A stretch of DNA of 64,000 nucleotides from Burkholderia sp. Leaf177 (GTDB taxonomy: Bacteria > Pseudomonadota > Gammaproteobacteria > Burkholderiales > Burkholderiaceae), in the NCBI RefSeq assembly GCF_001424345.1, contig NZ_LMPF01000023.1, positions 653,984 to 717,983 on the forward strand. The letters run 5' to 3'. Both the position numbers and the translations under genes were made by a program. Each line of letters begins with the position of its first letter. Positions within the stretch are counted from its first letter, which is position 1. The notes under the pieces were generated by a model, which did no database searches, was not told the DNA's origin, and worked only from the letters and a program-made list of their open reading frames with translations. Shown piece after piece: positions 50,515-60,345 of the stretch.

Positions 50515-52098
50515 ATGACCGGTACAACACCCCCTGCAGACCATCCCATTCCTGGCAGCGACAAATCGCAACCCGACGGCGCGCATTGTCTTGGCGCATG
50601 TAATCCGGCTGAAAAGATCGAAGTAGTGGTCATGCTTCGGCGGCAGAACGACGGCGAGTTCAAGCAGTTGATGCAGAAGATCAACGAAGGCGCCGCCGAT
50701 GCCGCGCCGGTTTCCCGCGATGAATTCGGCAAGCGCTTCGGCGCATCGCAAGCGGATGTGACGCGCATCGAAACGTTCGCGAAGGCGCACGGGCTCGATG
50801 TCATCCGCGCCGATGCAAACTCGCGCAGCGTGGTTCTGTCCGGCACGATCGCGCAGTTCAGCGCGGCGTTCGCCGTCAAGCTGGAGCGCTTCGAGCACCA
50901 CGCCATCGGCGAATATCGCGGACGCTCGGGCCCGGTGAACGTGCCATCGGACATGAAGGATATGGTCACCGCAGTGCTCGGCCTCGACAGCCGGCCGCAA
51001 GCGCGCCCGCATTTTCGTTTCCGTCCGCCGTTTCAGCCCGCGCGCGGCGGCACGAGCACTTCGTACACGCCGCTCGACCTCGCGCGCCTTTACAACTTTC
51101 CCGCCGGCGATGGCAGCGGCCAGTGCGTCGGGATCATCGAGCTGGGCGGCGGTTACGATCAAAGCGATCTCAGCGCGTATTTTTCGAAGCTCGGCGTGGG
51201 CAAGCCCGACGTGGTATCGGTTGGCGTCGATCAGGCCAATAACGCGCCGACCGGCAATCCCAACGGCCCGGACGGGGAAGTAACGCTGGATATCGAAATT
51301 GTCGGCGCAATTGTGCCGGGCGCGCGCATCGCGGTCTATTTCACGAACAATAGCGACGCGGGTTTCGTCGATGCCGTGAATCGCGCCATCCACGACGATG
51401 CCAACAAACCCTCGGTTGTATCCATCAGCTGGGGCGGCCCGGAATCGAACTGGACGGCGCAGTCGCAAAACGCGTTCAACGACGTGCTGCAATCCGCTGC
51501 GGCCATGGGCGTGACGATCTGCGTGGCTTCGGGCGACAGCGGCTCGAACGACGGCGTGGCCGATAATCGCGATCACGTCGATTTCCCCGCGTCGAGCCCA
51601 TATGTGCTCGCGTGCGGCGGAACGCATCTGAGTGCATCGGCAAAAGGAATTGGTAGCGAAGTCGTCTGGAACGACGGCGATCAGGGCGGCGCGGGCGGTG
51701 GCGGCGTGAGCGCCGTATTTGCGCTGCCGGTCTGGCAGAGCGGCCTGAGCACGACGCGCACCGAAGGCGGCAAGGCTGCGCTGACAAAACGCGGCGTGCC
51801 CGATGTTGCCGGCGACGCGTCGCCGCTTACCGGCTACGACGTGCTAATCGGCGGCACGGAAACGGTCGTGGGCGGCACGAGCGCGGTCGCGCCGCTGTGG
51901 GCGGCCTTGATCGCGCGGATCAATGCGGCGGCCGGCAAACCCGCGGGTTTCATCAACCCGAAGTTGTATCGTGCGAAGACGGCGGGGCACGACATCACGC
52001 AGGGCAATAACGGGAGCTTCGAGGCATCGGCGGGATGGGATGCATGCACGGGTCTCGGCAGTCCCGATGGCGCAAAAGTCGCGGCGGCGCTTAAATAG
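50515..52098 (+). CDS. S53 (sedolisin/kumamolisin) acid peptidase
   Basis: A 527-residue pro-enzyme. Residues about 35-180 are the inhibitory Pro-kumamolisin activation domain (SRDEFGKRFGASQADVTRIETFAKAHGL). The catalytic domain starts near YTPLDLARLYNFP. Active residues are Glu255 and Asp259 (GEVTLDIE), Asp341 (ASGDSGSND) for the oxyanion, and Ser456 (GGTSAVAPLWA). Calcium site residues follow. Sedolisins cut proteins at low pH. No signal peptide is visible, which is unusual for a secreted-type enzyme. AAGGAGCC precedes ATG 50515. An S10 peptidase follows after 57 bases. Confidence 0.93.
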   Translation: MTGTTPPADHPIPGSDKSQPDGAHCLGACNPAEKIEVVVMLRRQNDGEFKQLMQKINEGAADAAPVSRDEFGKRFGASQADVTRIETFAKAHGLDVIRADANSRSVVLSGTIAQFSAAFAVKLERFEHHAIGEYRGRSGPVNVPSDMKDMVTAVLGLDSRPQARPHFRFRPPFQPARGGTSTSYTPLDLARLYNFPAGDGSGQCVGIIELGGGYDQSDLSAYFSKLGVGKPDVVSVGVDQANNAPTGNPNGPDGEVTLDIEIVGAIVPGARIAVYFTNNSDAGFVDAVNRAIHDDANKPSVVSISWGGPESNWTAQSQNAFNDVLQSAAAMGVTICVASGDSGSNDGVADNRDHVDFPASSPYVLACGGTHLSASAKGIGSEVVWNDGDQGGAGGGGVSAVFALPVWQSGLSTTRTEGGKAALTKRGVPDVAGDASPLTGYDVLIGGTETVVGGTSAVAPLWAALIARINAAAGKPAGFINPKLYRAKTAGHDITQGNNGSFEASAGWDACTGLGSPDGAKVAAALK

Positions 52099-52155
52099 GT
52101 AAAACGCAAACAAGGTAGAAGGCCAAGAACTCCAACAACAAAACCAGGAGCAATC

Positions 52156-53772
52156 ATGACGAATTCACCGGCGGCAGAGAAGTCTTCCAGTGCGCCTTCC
52201 AGCAAGAAAGATCAGCCGTATTTCGATCCGACGCCATACGGCAACGGTCCCGATGACGCCATCGATTCAACCCTCACCGACGAAAGCGCCGCGATCACGC
52301 ATCACTCGACGACTATCGGCGGGAAGAAGATCGATTACACCGCGACGGCGGGGCATCTGGTGATCGTGGATCCAAGCAGCTCGAAGCCCGCCGCCAAGCT
52401 CTTCTACGTTGCGTTCACGCAGGACAACCAGACGGAGGAAGCGCGTCCGCTGACGTTCTTCTATAACGGTGGTCCGGGTTCGTCAGCCGTGTTCGTGTTG
52501 TTGGGTTCTTACGCGCCAATGCGCATCAAGACCTCGACGCCGGACTTCACGCCGCCCGCGCCGTACCAGATGGAAGACAACCCGGACAGCTTGCTCGACA
52601 AGAGCGATCTGGTGTTTATCAACCCGGTGGGAACGGGATATTCGGCCGCGATCGCGCCGAACAAGAACCGCGATTTCTGGGGCGTTGATCAGGATGCCGA
52701 TTCAATCAAGCAATTTATCAAGCGCTTCCTGACCAAGAATAATCGATGGAATTCGCCGAAGTTTTTATATGGTGAATCGTATGGCACGGCGCGCAGTTGC
52801 GTGCTTGCATACCGTTTGCACGAGGACGGCGTGGACCTGAATGGCGTCACGTTGCAATCGTCCATTCTCGATTACCGGCAGACGGGAAATCCCGTGGGCG
52901 CCTTGCCGACCGCCGCCGCCGATGCGTGGTTTCACAAAAAGCTCGGCGTGCATCCGCGACCAACGGACTTGTTGGCATTCTCGGAAGAAGTGGCGCAATT
53001 TGCGCGCACGGATTACATCGCGGCGTTGCGCAAGTTTCCGCAAACCGACGACGACACCGTGGAGAAATTATCGGAATACACGGGTATCGATAAAGCCACG
53101 CTGATTGCGTGGAGCCTAGACATTGCGTCTTACGACAGCCGCGGCAATTCACTTTTTCTTACGACGCTGCTTAAATCGAGAGGCGTGGCGCTCGGTTCCT
53201 ACGATGGACGCGTCACCGCCATTTCAACGGGCATTGCGGGCAAGATCGATCCGAATTCCGGCGGCAACGATCCGACCATGACGGCCGTGACCGGCGTGTA
53301 CACCGCGATGTGGAACCAGTACTTGAACGAGAAACTGAAGTTCACCTCCACGTCGTCGTTCACCGATCTCAACGACCAAGCCTTCCTCAACTGGGACTTC
53401 CATCACAAGGACCCGACCGGCGCGGAAAAGGGCATGGACGCCAAGGGCAACATCGTGCTCTACACGGCGGGCGATCTTGCTGCGGTGATGGCGCTGAATA
53501 TCGACTTGAAGGTGTTGTCGGCGAATGGATTCTATGACTTCGTGACGCCGTTTTATCAGACGGTGCTGGACTTGCAGCAAATGCCGCTCATCGATAAAAC
53601 CGTGCGCGAAAATCTGACCGCGAAATTTTATCCATCGGGGCACATGATTTATCTCGATGGCGGATCGCGCACGCAATTGAAGGCGGATCTTTCGACCATG
53701 TACGAAGCCGCAACCGCGAACCACGAAGCAATGAGCCGCATTCGCGCATTGCAGCAACGCAAGAAAGACTGA
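52156..53772 (+). CDS. S10 serine carboxypeptidase-like protein
   Basis: A 538-residue alpha/beta hydrolase. The substrate loop FFYNGGPGSSAVF, nucleophile Ser208 in GESYGTAR, Asp461 (GFYDFVTPF) and His496 (PSGHMIYLDGG) give a full S10 triad. Such enzymes remove C-terminal residues at acid pH. Like the S53 peptidase before it, it has no signal peptide. CAGGAGCA precedes the ATG. The spacing indicates one operon: endopeptidase plus carboxypeptidase. Confidence 0.92.
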   Translation: MTNSPAAEKSSSAPSSKKDQPYFDPTPYGNGPDDAIDSTLTDESAAITHHSTTIGGKKIDYTATAGHLVIVDPSSSKPAAKLFYVAFTQDNQTEEARPLTFFYNGGPGSSAVFVLLGSYAPMRIKTSTPDFTPPAPYQMEDNPDSLLDKSDLVFINPVGTGYSAAIAPNKNRDFWGVDQDADSIKQFIKRFLTKNNRWNSPKFLYGESYGTARSCVLAYRLHEDGVDLNGVTLQSSILDYRQTGNPVGALPTAAADAWFHKKLGVHPRPTDLLAFSEEVAQFARTDYIAALRKFPQTDDDTVEKLSEYTGIDKATLIAWSLDIASYDSRGNSLFLTTLLKSRGVALGSYDGRVTAISTGIAGKIDPNSGGNDPTMTAVTGVYTAMWNQYLNEKLKFTSTSSFTDLNDQAFLNWDFHHKDPTGAEKGMDAKGNIVLYTAGDLAAVMALNIDLKVLSANGFYDFVTPFYQTVLDLQQMPLIDKTVRENLTAKFYPSGHMIYLDGGSRTQLKADLSTMYEAATANHEAMSRIRALQQRKKD

Positions 53773-53871
53773 CGCCTTTGGGCAAAAGGCATTGGCGGGA
53801 ACACGGTTTGCGGAAGAAGGGCGAGCGCATGTCAGGTGCGTCAGTTCAATTGCAAACCGGAGTTCCCCTCA

Positions 53872-56019
53872 ATGCCTACATCGAAGAAGAATGGAGGCGC
53901 AGCAGCGCCTTCACCGACCAGCGCCGTTGCGCGGACACCCTCGCAAAACAACACGAATCCCAAGCTGGACAGCCTCGAACAATTCCGTTCGGACGCCACC
54001 AACCAGGCGTTGACGACCAATCAAGGCGTCAAGGTCGCCGATAACCAGAACACACTGAAAGTCGGCCCGCGTGGCCCGTCGTTGCTCGAAGATTTCATCA
54101 TGCGTGAAAAGATCACGCACTTCGACCACGAGCGCATTCCTGAACGGATCGTGCATGCGCGTGGCTCCGCCGCGCACGGCGTGTTCAAACCATACAAAGC
54201 CCATACCGACTTGACGAAAGCCGCGTTCTTGTCGGACCCGAACAAGGAAACGCCGGTCTACGTGCGTTTCTCGACGGTCCAGGGATCGCGCGGTTCCGCC
54301 GATACCGTGCGCGACGTGCGCGGTTTCGCCGTCAAGTTCTACACGGACGAAGGCAACTTCGATATGGTCGGCAACAACATGCCGGTCTTTTTTATCCAGG
54401 ACGCCATCAAGTTCCCGGACTTCGTGCACGCGGTCAAGCCGGAACCGCACAACGAAATGCCGCAGGGCGGATCGGCGCACGACACGTTCTGGGACTTCGT
54501 CTCGCTCGTGCCGGAATCCGCGCACATGGTTCTGTGGACCATGTCGGATCGCGCGATCCCGCGCAGTCTTCGCACCATGGAAGGCTTCGGCATCCACACG
54601 TTTCGTCTGGTGAATGCAGAAGGCAAAGGACGCTTCGTGAAATTTCACTGGCGTCCGACTATCGGTTCCGCATCGCTTTTGTGGGACGAAGCGCAGAAAC
54701 TCGCGGGCAAGGACGCGGACTTCCACAGGCGAGATTTGTGGGAAGCCATCGATATGGGCGACTATCCGGAATGGGAACTGGGCGTTCAGATCGTGGAACA
54801 GGATCAGGAGCATTGGTTCGACTTCGATATTCTCGATCCGACCAAGATCATCCCCGAAGAAATCGTGCCGATCACCATGCTTGGCAAGCTCACGCTGAAC
54901 CGGAATCCCGATAACTTCTTCGCTGAAACGGAACAGGTCGCGTTTTGTCCGGGGCACATTGTTCCGGGTATCGACTTCTCGAACGATCCGCTGCTGCAAG
55001 GCCGTTTGTTTTCCTATACCGACACGCAGATCAGCCGGCTCGGCGGCCCGAACTTCCACGAGATTCCGATCAACCGCACCATCGCGCCGATGCACAACAA
55101 CCAGCGCGACGCGAAGCACCGCATGACGGTGAATCGCGGACAAGCTTCGTACGAACCGAATTCCATCGACAGCGGCTGGCCGAAAGAAACGCCGCCGGCG
55201 GCAATCGGCGGTGGTTTCGAAACGTATCCGGAACGCGTCGATGCCGTGAAGATCAGGCAACGCAGCGAGTCTTTCGCCGATCATTATTCGCAAGCCACGC
55301 TGTTCTGGAAGAGCATGACAAAGCCGGAGCAGGATCACATTGTCGGCGCGTATTCGTTCGAGTTGAGCAAGGTGGAGCGCAAGTTCATTCGCGAACGGCA
55401 GCTTGGAATCCTGGCGAATATCGATAGCGAACTGTGTGCGCGCGTGGCCGACAACCTTGGCCTTCCCGCGCCGCAAGCGAACGCTACGCCGGAGCAGCTG
55501 GGCAAGTCGTCGCTCGCGGAATCGCCGGCGCTGAGTCTCATCGCGAAGGCGAAACCTTCGGTGAAGACGCGCAAGGTCGCGATTCTCGCCGCGAAGGGCG
55601 CGGACGTTGCGAGCATCAAGGCGATCAAGGATGCGCTGACGGCCGAAGGCGCGCATGCGAAAGTCGTTGCGCCGCAACTCGGCACCTTGGGCGAAGGCGT
55701 TGAAGTCGATGCAACCATCCTCGCGCTGCCATCGATCATGTTCGACGGCGTAGTTGTTGCCGGCGGCGCGGCGAGCGCGAAGCTTCTGTCCGAATCAGGC
55801 GATGCGCGTCATTACGTGCTGGAAGCGTTCAAGCATTTGAAAGCGATTGGCGCAGTGGGCGACGGCGAGGACGTGCTCGCGGCCGCGCACTTGCCAACGG
55901 GCGACGAAGGCGTGAGCGTGGGCAGCGACGTTAAGAAAGTCATGAAGGCGTTCATCACGGCATTGTCAGGCCACCGGGTCTGGGCGCGGGCTGAAAAGGC
56001 GGAAAGCGTGCCCGCCTGA
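53872..56019 (+). CDS. katE: Large-subunit haem catalase (HPII/KatE type)
   Basis: A 715-residue catalase. The core has the haem pocket His (HARGSAAHGVF), the Asn (VGNNMPVFF) and the haem-ligand Tyr (RLFSYTDTQ). Residues from about 570 form the extra flavodoxin-like domain seen only in large catalases (VAILAAKGADVASIKAIKDAL). An N-terminal extension rich in Ser, Ala and Asn matches HPII. I prefer ATG 53872 with CGGAG; a GTG at 53836 is possible. It follows the peptidase genes by 100 bases and ends at a perfect terminator. A weak hairpin near 53775-53792 may separate the units. Confidence 0.94.
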   Translation: MPTSKKNGGAAAPSPTSAVARTPSQNNTNPKLDSLEQFRSDATNQALTTNQGVKVADNQNTLKVGPRGPSLLEDFIMREKITHFDHERIPERIVHARGSAAHGVFKPYKAHTDLTKAAFLSDPNKETPVYVRFSTVQGSRGSADTVRDVRGFAVKFYTDEGNFDMVGNNMPVFFIQDAIKFPDFVHAVKPEPHNEMPQGGSAHDTFWDFVSLVPESAHMVLWTMSDRAIPRSLRTMEGFGIHTFRLVNAEGKGRFVKFHWRPTIGSASLLWDEAQKLAGKDADFHRRDLWEAIDMGDYPEWELGVQIVEQDQEHWFDFDILDPTKIIPEEIVPITMLGKLTLNRNPDNFFAETEQVAFCPGHIVPGIDFSNDPLLQGRLFSYTDTQISRLGGPNFHEIPINRTIAPMHNNQRDAKHRMTVNRGQASYEPNSIDSGWPKETPPAAIGGGFETYPERVDAVKIRQRSESFADHYSQATLFWKSMTKPEQDHIVGAYSFELSKVERKFIRERQLGILANIDSELCARVADNLGLPAPQANATPEQLGKSSLAESPALSLIAKAKPSVKTRKVAILAAKGADVASIKAIKDALTAEGAHAKVVAPQLGTLGEGVEVDATILALPSIMFDGVVVAGGAASAKLLSESGDARHYVLEAFKHLKAIGAVGDGEDVLAAAHLPTGDEGVSVGSDVKKVMKAFITALSGHRVWARAEKAESVPA

Positions 56020-56053
56020 TTCAGCGGTTCAAAACAGGCAGGACGCATGAAAT

Positions 56054-56088
56054 AAAATGGCCGCCGATCTTCGATCGGCGGCCATTTT
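56054..56088 (+). terminator. Intrinsic terminator of katE
   Basis: Perfect 16-base stem (56054-56069 with 56073-56088, loop UUC), ending in U5. Works on both strands and may also end the convergent DUF4148 gene. Confidence 0.92.
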
Positions 56089-56120
56089 TCTTAGGCGATT
56101 TTGGCTGGAGCTACGCGGGT

Positions 56121-56444
56121 TTATTGCCCGAAATAAGTCGACCGTGCGCCGTCAGGCTGAGCGACGATCGCTCGCGTTCCCGCTGCGGAAGAACCATTGA
56201 CGCTCGGTCCGTACGATGTCGCCATCACACCGCGGTTTGTTTCCACGCGCGTCTCCGCCGCTTGCGTTTGTGCGGGGTACGTCGTGTGATCGCCTTCTAC
56301 GTTATAGCCCGACTGTTCCATCTGGACGAGATCCGCTTTCACGGCCGCGCGCGTGACCGTATCGCTGGACTGCTGCGCATTCGCTAGCGCCGGAGCGCCG
56401 ATTGCCGCCACCAAAACGATTGCGGGAATGATTGCTTTAAGCAT
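56121..56444 (-). CDS. DUF4148 exported protein
   Basis: A 107-residue periplasmic protein. The signal peptide ends at ALANA near residue 23; the mature part has the DUF4148 pattern TRAAVKADLVQMEQSGYNVEGDHTTYPAQTQAAE over residues 30-65. Many Burkholderia genomes have several copies; the role is unknown. GAGGAGAC supports ATG 56444. Confidence 0.88.
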   Translation of the reverse strand: MLKAIIPAIVLVAAIGAPALANAQQSSDTVTRAAVKADLVQMEQSGYNVEGDHTTYPAQTQAAETRVETNRGVMATSYGPSVNGSSAAGTRAIVAQPDGARSTYFGQ

Positions 56445-56757
56445 GGTGGTGTCTCCTCGATTGTCCTCGTTGCTTGCTGGCTTCATCGACTACCGGTTGG
56501 TTAGCCGGTGTCGCGTGACAGATCCAAGTGTAGGCAAGCAAGGCCGATTCTATTAACGGCGATTTTCGCTAAATATTGTTGTGAGACTCGCAATAATGAC
56601 CGCATTGCTTCCAGCTTGTTAAACGCTTACGGCTGGACTGTATCGGCTTGAGCGAAGTGATGTTTCACGATCCTGCGTTGGCCTCGCGACGTGAATTTGC
56701 GACACTGGCGAACTGCTTGAATCAGGCGTGTATTGCGTCGTTCTTTAGGGAATTGCA
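56445..56757. other. Divergent intergenic region before the sensor kinase
   Basis: 313 bases with the promoters of the DUF4148 gene and the kinase gene. No repeat or gene was recognised. Confidence 0.35.
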
Positions 56758-59700
56758 ATGGCATTACCAAGGACGCTCGTCACGATAAAAATGCCACGCT
56801 ATTCACGTAGTGCCTGGTCGTTTTGCGCGGCGTTATTATTTTGTTTGCTTTGTGCCTTATGTGTTTCAGCAAATGCCGGGCAATCAAAACCATTGGTGGT
56901 GGGCGTTATTCCTGGCGCGTTGCCGCCCATGGAAATGAGTAATCCGAATGATCCGGACAATGCGGTGCGCGGTGTGTCGGCGGATTTTGCGCAACGTATT
57001 GCGGGCGCGTTGCAGCGGACGGTTCAATGGCAGGCTTTCGCCGATCGCGCTGCGATGATCGAAGCGTTGCGGCAGCATCGAATAGATGTGGCGACCAGCG
57101 CAACGGGAAACGACAGCGGCGGCCCATTGCTTTACAGCAGGCCGTATGTCGCGACCAAGCAGGTCTACGCGGAGCGCCGGGTCGCCGGCACGCGTAATGG
57201 CAAGATTGCGTATGTTGAATCGCAGACGTCGCCGCAGCGATTGCAAAACGCGTATCCATCGATGCATCCCGCCGCTTATCGCAATACGTTGAGCGCATTG
57301 CTCGCGGTATCGCTGGGCGACGCCGACGCCTTTGTCGGCGACCTGATCACAGCGGGTTACGCGGTCGATCATTTCGATCTGGTCAACCTTACGCTTTCCG
57401 GATTTGCTCCGTTCGATGAAGCCGGCTACAGCTTCGCATTTGCCGCCGACGCAACCGGCGAAGCCTTGCGTCGGCGCGTGGATGCGGCACTCGCTGCATT
57501 GCCGCCGCGTTTCCTGATGGAAGTGCGTGCGCGCTGGGCCGTCGACGCAGCCGTCACATTCAATCAGCCGCTCAGATTGAACGAAGCCGAGCTAGCCTGG
57601 ATCGCGGCGCATCCGGTGATCGACTATTCCATGTATGCAAACGCTGCGCCCCTGACGTTCCGCGATTCCAGAGGCAAGCCGGCGGGACTTGCCATCGATA
57701 TGTTGTCGGCTATCGGCGCGTTGACGGGGCTCACGTTCGAGGGACATTTGCGCGATTCGGTCAAAGCCGTTACCGACGATATCGCCGATGGCAACTCGGC
57801 CCTGATTCCGTATGGACTTAGCATGGGGCAGATTCCGCCGCAGTTCGTGCAGGCCAAACCGTATGGCGAAGGCGTGCTCGCAATCGTGACGCGCGCCGGC
57901 ACCACGCCACTTCACGACGCCCGGGCGCTCGACGGAAAACGCGTTGCGTTATGGCCTAACCATGTGCTGATCAGCATGTTGCGCGAACGCGTGCCGACGG
58001 CGCGAATCGTGGAGACATCGCCTATCAATGGCCAGTTCGACGCCGTGCTCAACGGCGACGCGGACGCGACGATCGTCGACATGACCTTCGCGAACTATGC
58101 AGTAGGCAATACGTATCGCGGCAAGCTTGCGATCACCGGCGCGTTCATCGATCAACCCGTGCAGCACGGTTTTCTCGTCGCACGCGGAGAACCGATGTTG
58201 CTGTCCATCGTGAACAAGGCGATTGCGCACATGCAGCCTGCTGAACTCGATGCAATCCGTCGCCGATGGTTGCTGATCGAACATCCGGAAAGCAAATGGG
58301 AACAGCGGCGACCGCAAGTCATTTTCGGCGCACTGCTGGCCGCGACCTTGCTCGCATTGCTCGCGGGATGGGGACTCTCGCTGAAGGACCAGGTCAACCG
58401 GCGCCGCATTGCCGAGCAGGCCATGCGGCGTGCGCGAAACGATGCAGAAAGCGCGAACCGTGCAAAGTCGGTATTCCTCGCCGCGATGAGCCACGAAATC
58501 CGCACGCCGATGAACGCCGTCCTCGGCCTGCTCGAACTCGAATTGCGGAGCCCAGGCGATCGTGTATCGACGGTCAAGGCGCTCGGCACCGCGCACAATG
58601 CCGCGCGTGATCTGCTCGGCATGATCGACGATATCCTCGACATGGCCAAGATCGAAGCCGGGCGTCTCACGTTGACGCCCGCACCGGTCGAGCTCCGGGC
58701 GTGGGTGCGGAGCGTCGCCGCGATCTACGAACCGGCGGCGCGCGTGAAAGGTTTGACGCTTCTGGTTCGCGCGAACGGCGAGCGTGGGCAGGGACATGAG
58801 CAGGGACATGAGCATGCGTGGGTATCGGCGGACGCGTTGCGCTTGCGGCAGGTGCTGGGGAATTTGTTATCGAACGCGATCAAGTTCACCGATGCCGGCG
58901 AGGTCGCGATCGAGTATTCGATCACGCAGACGAACACGCGTTGCGCATTTGTTTTTACCGTCTCCGATACCGGTCTCGGAATCGCGCCCGACCAACAAGC
59001 GCTGCTGTTCGCACCGTTCACGCAGGCACGTCAGGAACGGCCGGGAAGGTTCGGCGGCACCGGTCTTGGCTTGACCATCTGCAGGCGGCTCATGACGATG
59101 ATGAACGGCACTGTATCGTTATCGAGCGTGCCCGGGCAGGGCAGCCGCTTCACCGTCAAGGTGAGCTTCCCACCGGTCGAACCGCCTTTGAACAATGCCG
59201 TGTCCGAGCACATCGAAACGCCTGTGCGCGCCGGTCTGCGAGTACTCGTGGTCGACGATCATCCTGCCAACCTGATCCTGCTTGCAAGCCAGTTGAAGAA
59301 TCTTGGCTGCGAGACCGAAACAGCGTGCGAAGGCGCGGCCGCTTTCGCTCGATGGGACCAGCAGCAGCGCGATGGTTTTCCATTCGATTTGATCCTGACC
59401 GACTGCTCGATGCCCGTGATGAGCGGCGAAGATCTCGCCCGCGCAATTCGCAAGCGTGAAGCCGAAGGGCAGGGCGCGCGCATACCCATCGTTGGCGTAA
59501 CCGCGAATGCGCAGCGTGAGGCTATTGACCACGCGCTTGCGGCCGGCATGACGCAGTGTCTGGTCAAGCCGCTGGGGCTCGACGCGCTGCGCCTTGCGCT
59601 CGTGCTCGCTTCGCAAGATGTGGAAGATGCGTCCGCCGCGACGAATGCCGGCCATGAATCGCACGACGCTTATGCACGATTTTTCCCGGTATCCGATGCA

Positions 59701-60210
59701 CCCATTCGTTTGTCGAAGCGCACCGTACGCACTCGAGCTTATGGTCCGGCGCACGCTTTTCCATCGAATACGATTGACCGGCAATCCGTGATGACAGCGC
59801 CGTACGCTGCGGACGAAAATCATCAGATGAAATCATTGGCTGTCAATTCACCACGCTTCGACGCAGACCTCCTGAAGAGTTATGGCGACCAGGCGGCGCC
59901 TTTGATCGATGCGTTGAAATGGGCGAATCAGATCGATCTCGATGAAACCCGCACCGCGCGCGCCACCGGCGATTTCCGCCGGATGCACGAACTCGTGCAT
60001 CGCATGAAGGGAGCGGCTTTGGTAATTGGCGCCAGGCCTTTCGCCGATGCGTGCATAGCATTGCAACGCTTGATCGCGCAACGCGAAGAGGGCGGCCAGG
60101 CGCCTGACATGGCGGAACTCGACCGCGCTTACACACGTTTCAGCCACGAAGCGATAGCGCTCGATACGGCGTTGGCACAACACGCCGCGCTGACACAAAG
60201 CGACGCCTGA
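56758..60210 (+). CDS. EvgS/BvgS-like hybrid sensor histidine kinase
   Basis: A 1150-residue inner-membrane kinase. After a signal/first helix (about residues 18-40) come two periplasmic solute-binding (Venus flytrap) domains (about 45-255 and 275-510), a transmembrane helix (519-540), HisKA with phospho-His579 (MSHEIRTPMNAV), the ATPase domain (N-box near 697-708, VLGNLLSNAIKF), a receiver with Asp882 (LTDCSMPVM) and an HPt domain with His1081 (HRMKGAA). This is a full His-Asp-His relay. No PAS domain lies between the helix and HisKA, unlike BvgS. AGGGAA supports ATG 56758. No partner response regulator is seen nearby. Confidence 0.93.
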   Translation: MALPRTLVTIKMPRYSRSAWSFCAALLFCLLCALCVSANAGQSKPLVVGVIPGALPPMEMSNPNDPDNAVRGVSADFAQRIAGALQRTVQWQAFADRAAMIEALRQHRIDVATSATGNDSGGPLLYSRPYVATKQVYAERRVAGTRNGKIAYVESQTSPQRLQNAYPSMHPAAYRNTLSALLAVSLGDADAFVGDLITAGYAVDHFDLVNLTLSGFAPFDEAGYSFAFAADATGEALRRRVDAALAALPPRFLMEVRARWAVDAAVTFNQPLRLNEAELAWIAAHPVIDYSMYANAAPLTFRDSRGKPAGLAIDMLSAIGALTGLTFEGHLRDSVKAVTDDIADGNSALIPYGLSMGQIPPQFVQAKPYGEGVLAIVTRAGTTPLHDARALDGKRVALWPNHVLISMLRERVPTARIVETSPINGQFDAVLNGDADATIVDMTFANYAVGNTYRGKLAITGAFIDQPVQHGFLVARGEPMLLSIVNKAIAHMQPAELDAIRRRWLLIEHPESKWEQRRPQVIFGALLAATLLALLAGWGLSLKDQVNRRRIAEQAMRRARNDAESANRAKSVFLAAMSHEIRTPMNAVLGLLELELRSPGDRVSTVKALGTAHNAARDLLGMIDDILDMAKIEAGRLTLTPAPVELRAWVRSVAAIYEPAARVKGLTLLVRANGERGQGHEQGHEHAWVSADALRLRQVLGNLLSNAIKFTDAGEVAIEYSITQTNTRCAFVFTVSDTGLGIAPDQQALLFAPFTQARQERPGRFGGTGLGLTICRRLMTMMNGTVSLSSVPGQGSRFTVKVSFPPVEPPLNNAVSEHIETPVRAGLRVLVVDDHPANLILLASQLKNLGCETETACEGAAAFARWDQQQRDGFPFDLILTDCSMPVMSGEDLARAIRKREAEGQGARIPIVGVTANAQREAIDHALAAGMTQCLVKPLGLDALRLALVLASQDVEDASAATNAGHESHDAYARFFPVSDAPIRLSKRTVRTRAYGPAHAFPSNTIDRQSVMTAPYAADENHQMKSLAVNSPRFDADLLKSYGDQAAPLIDALKWANQIDLDETRTARATGDFRRMHELVHRMKGAALVIGARPFADACIALQRLIAQREEGGQAPDMAELDRAYTRFSHEAIALDTALAQHAALTQSDA
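58789..58812 (+). repeat. 12-base tandem duplication in the kinase gene
   Basis: Two exact copies of CAGGGACATGAG side by side, in frame, giving Gly-His-Glu-Gln repeats between HisKA and the ATPase domain (residues about 678-685). Confidence 0.75.
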
Positions 60211-60345
60211 AGCGATTACTCGCGCGCAAGTTCGGGTTCACCATTAATGTCCATTGCGATTATCGAGTCGCGCATGTGTTTTAATTAGGCCCTCCTCTCG
60301 CTCCGACATTTTGCTGCGCTGTTTCCGGCGCGGCGCGCTCGCCGA

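Noticed and set aside
53911..55677. 588-codon minus-strand open frame
   Set aside because: Antisense to katE, Arg/Val/Phe-rich, no family features; shadow of a high-GC gene.
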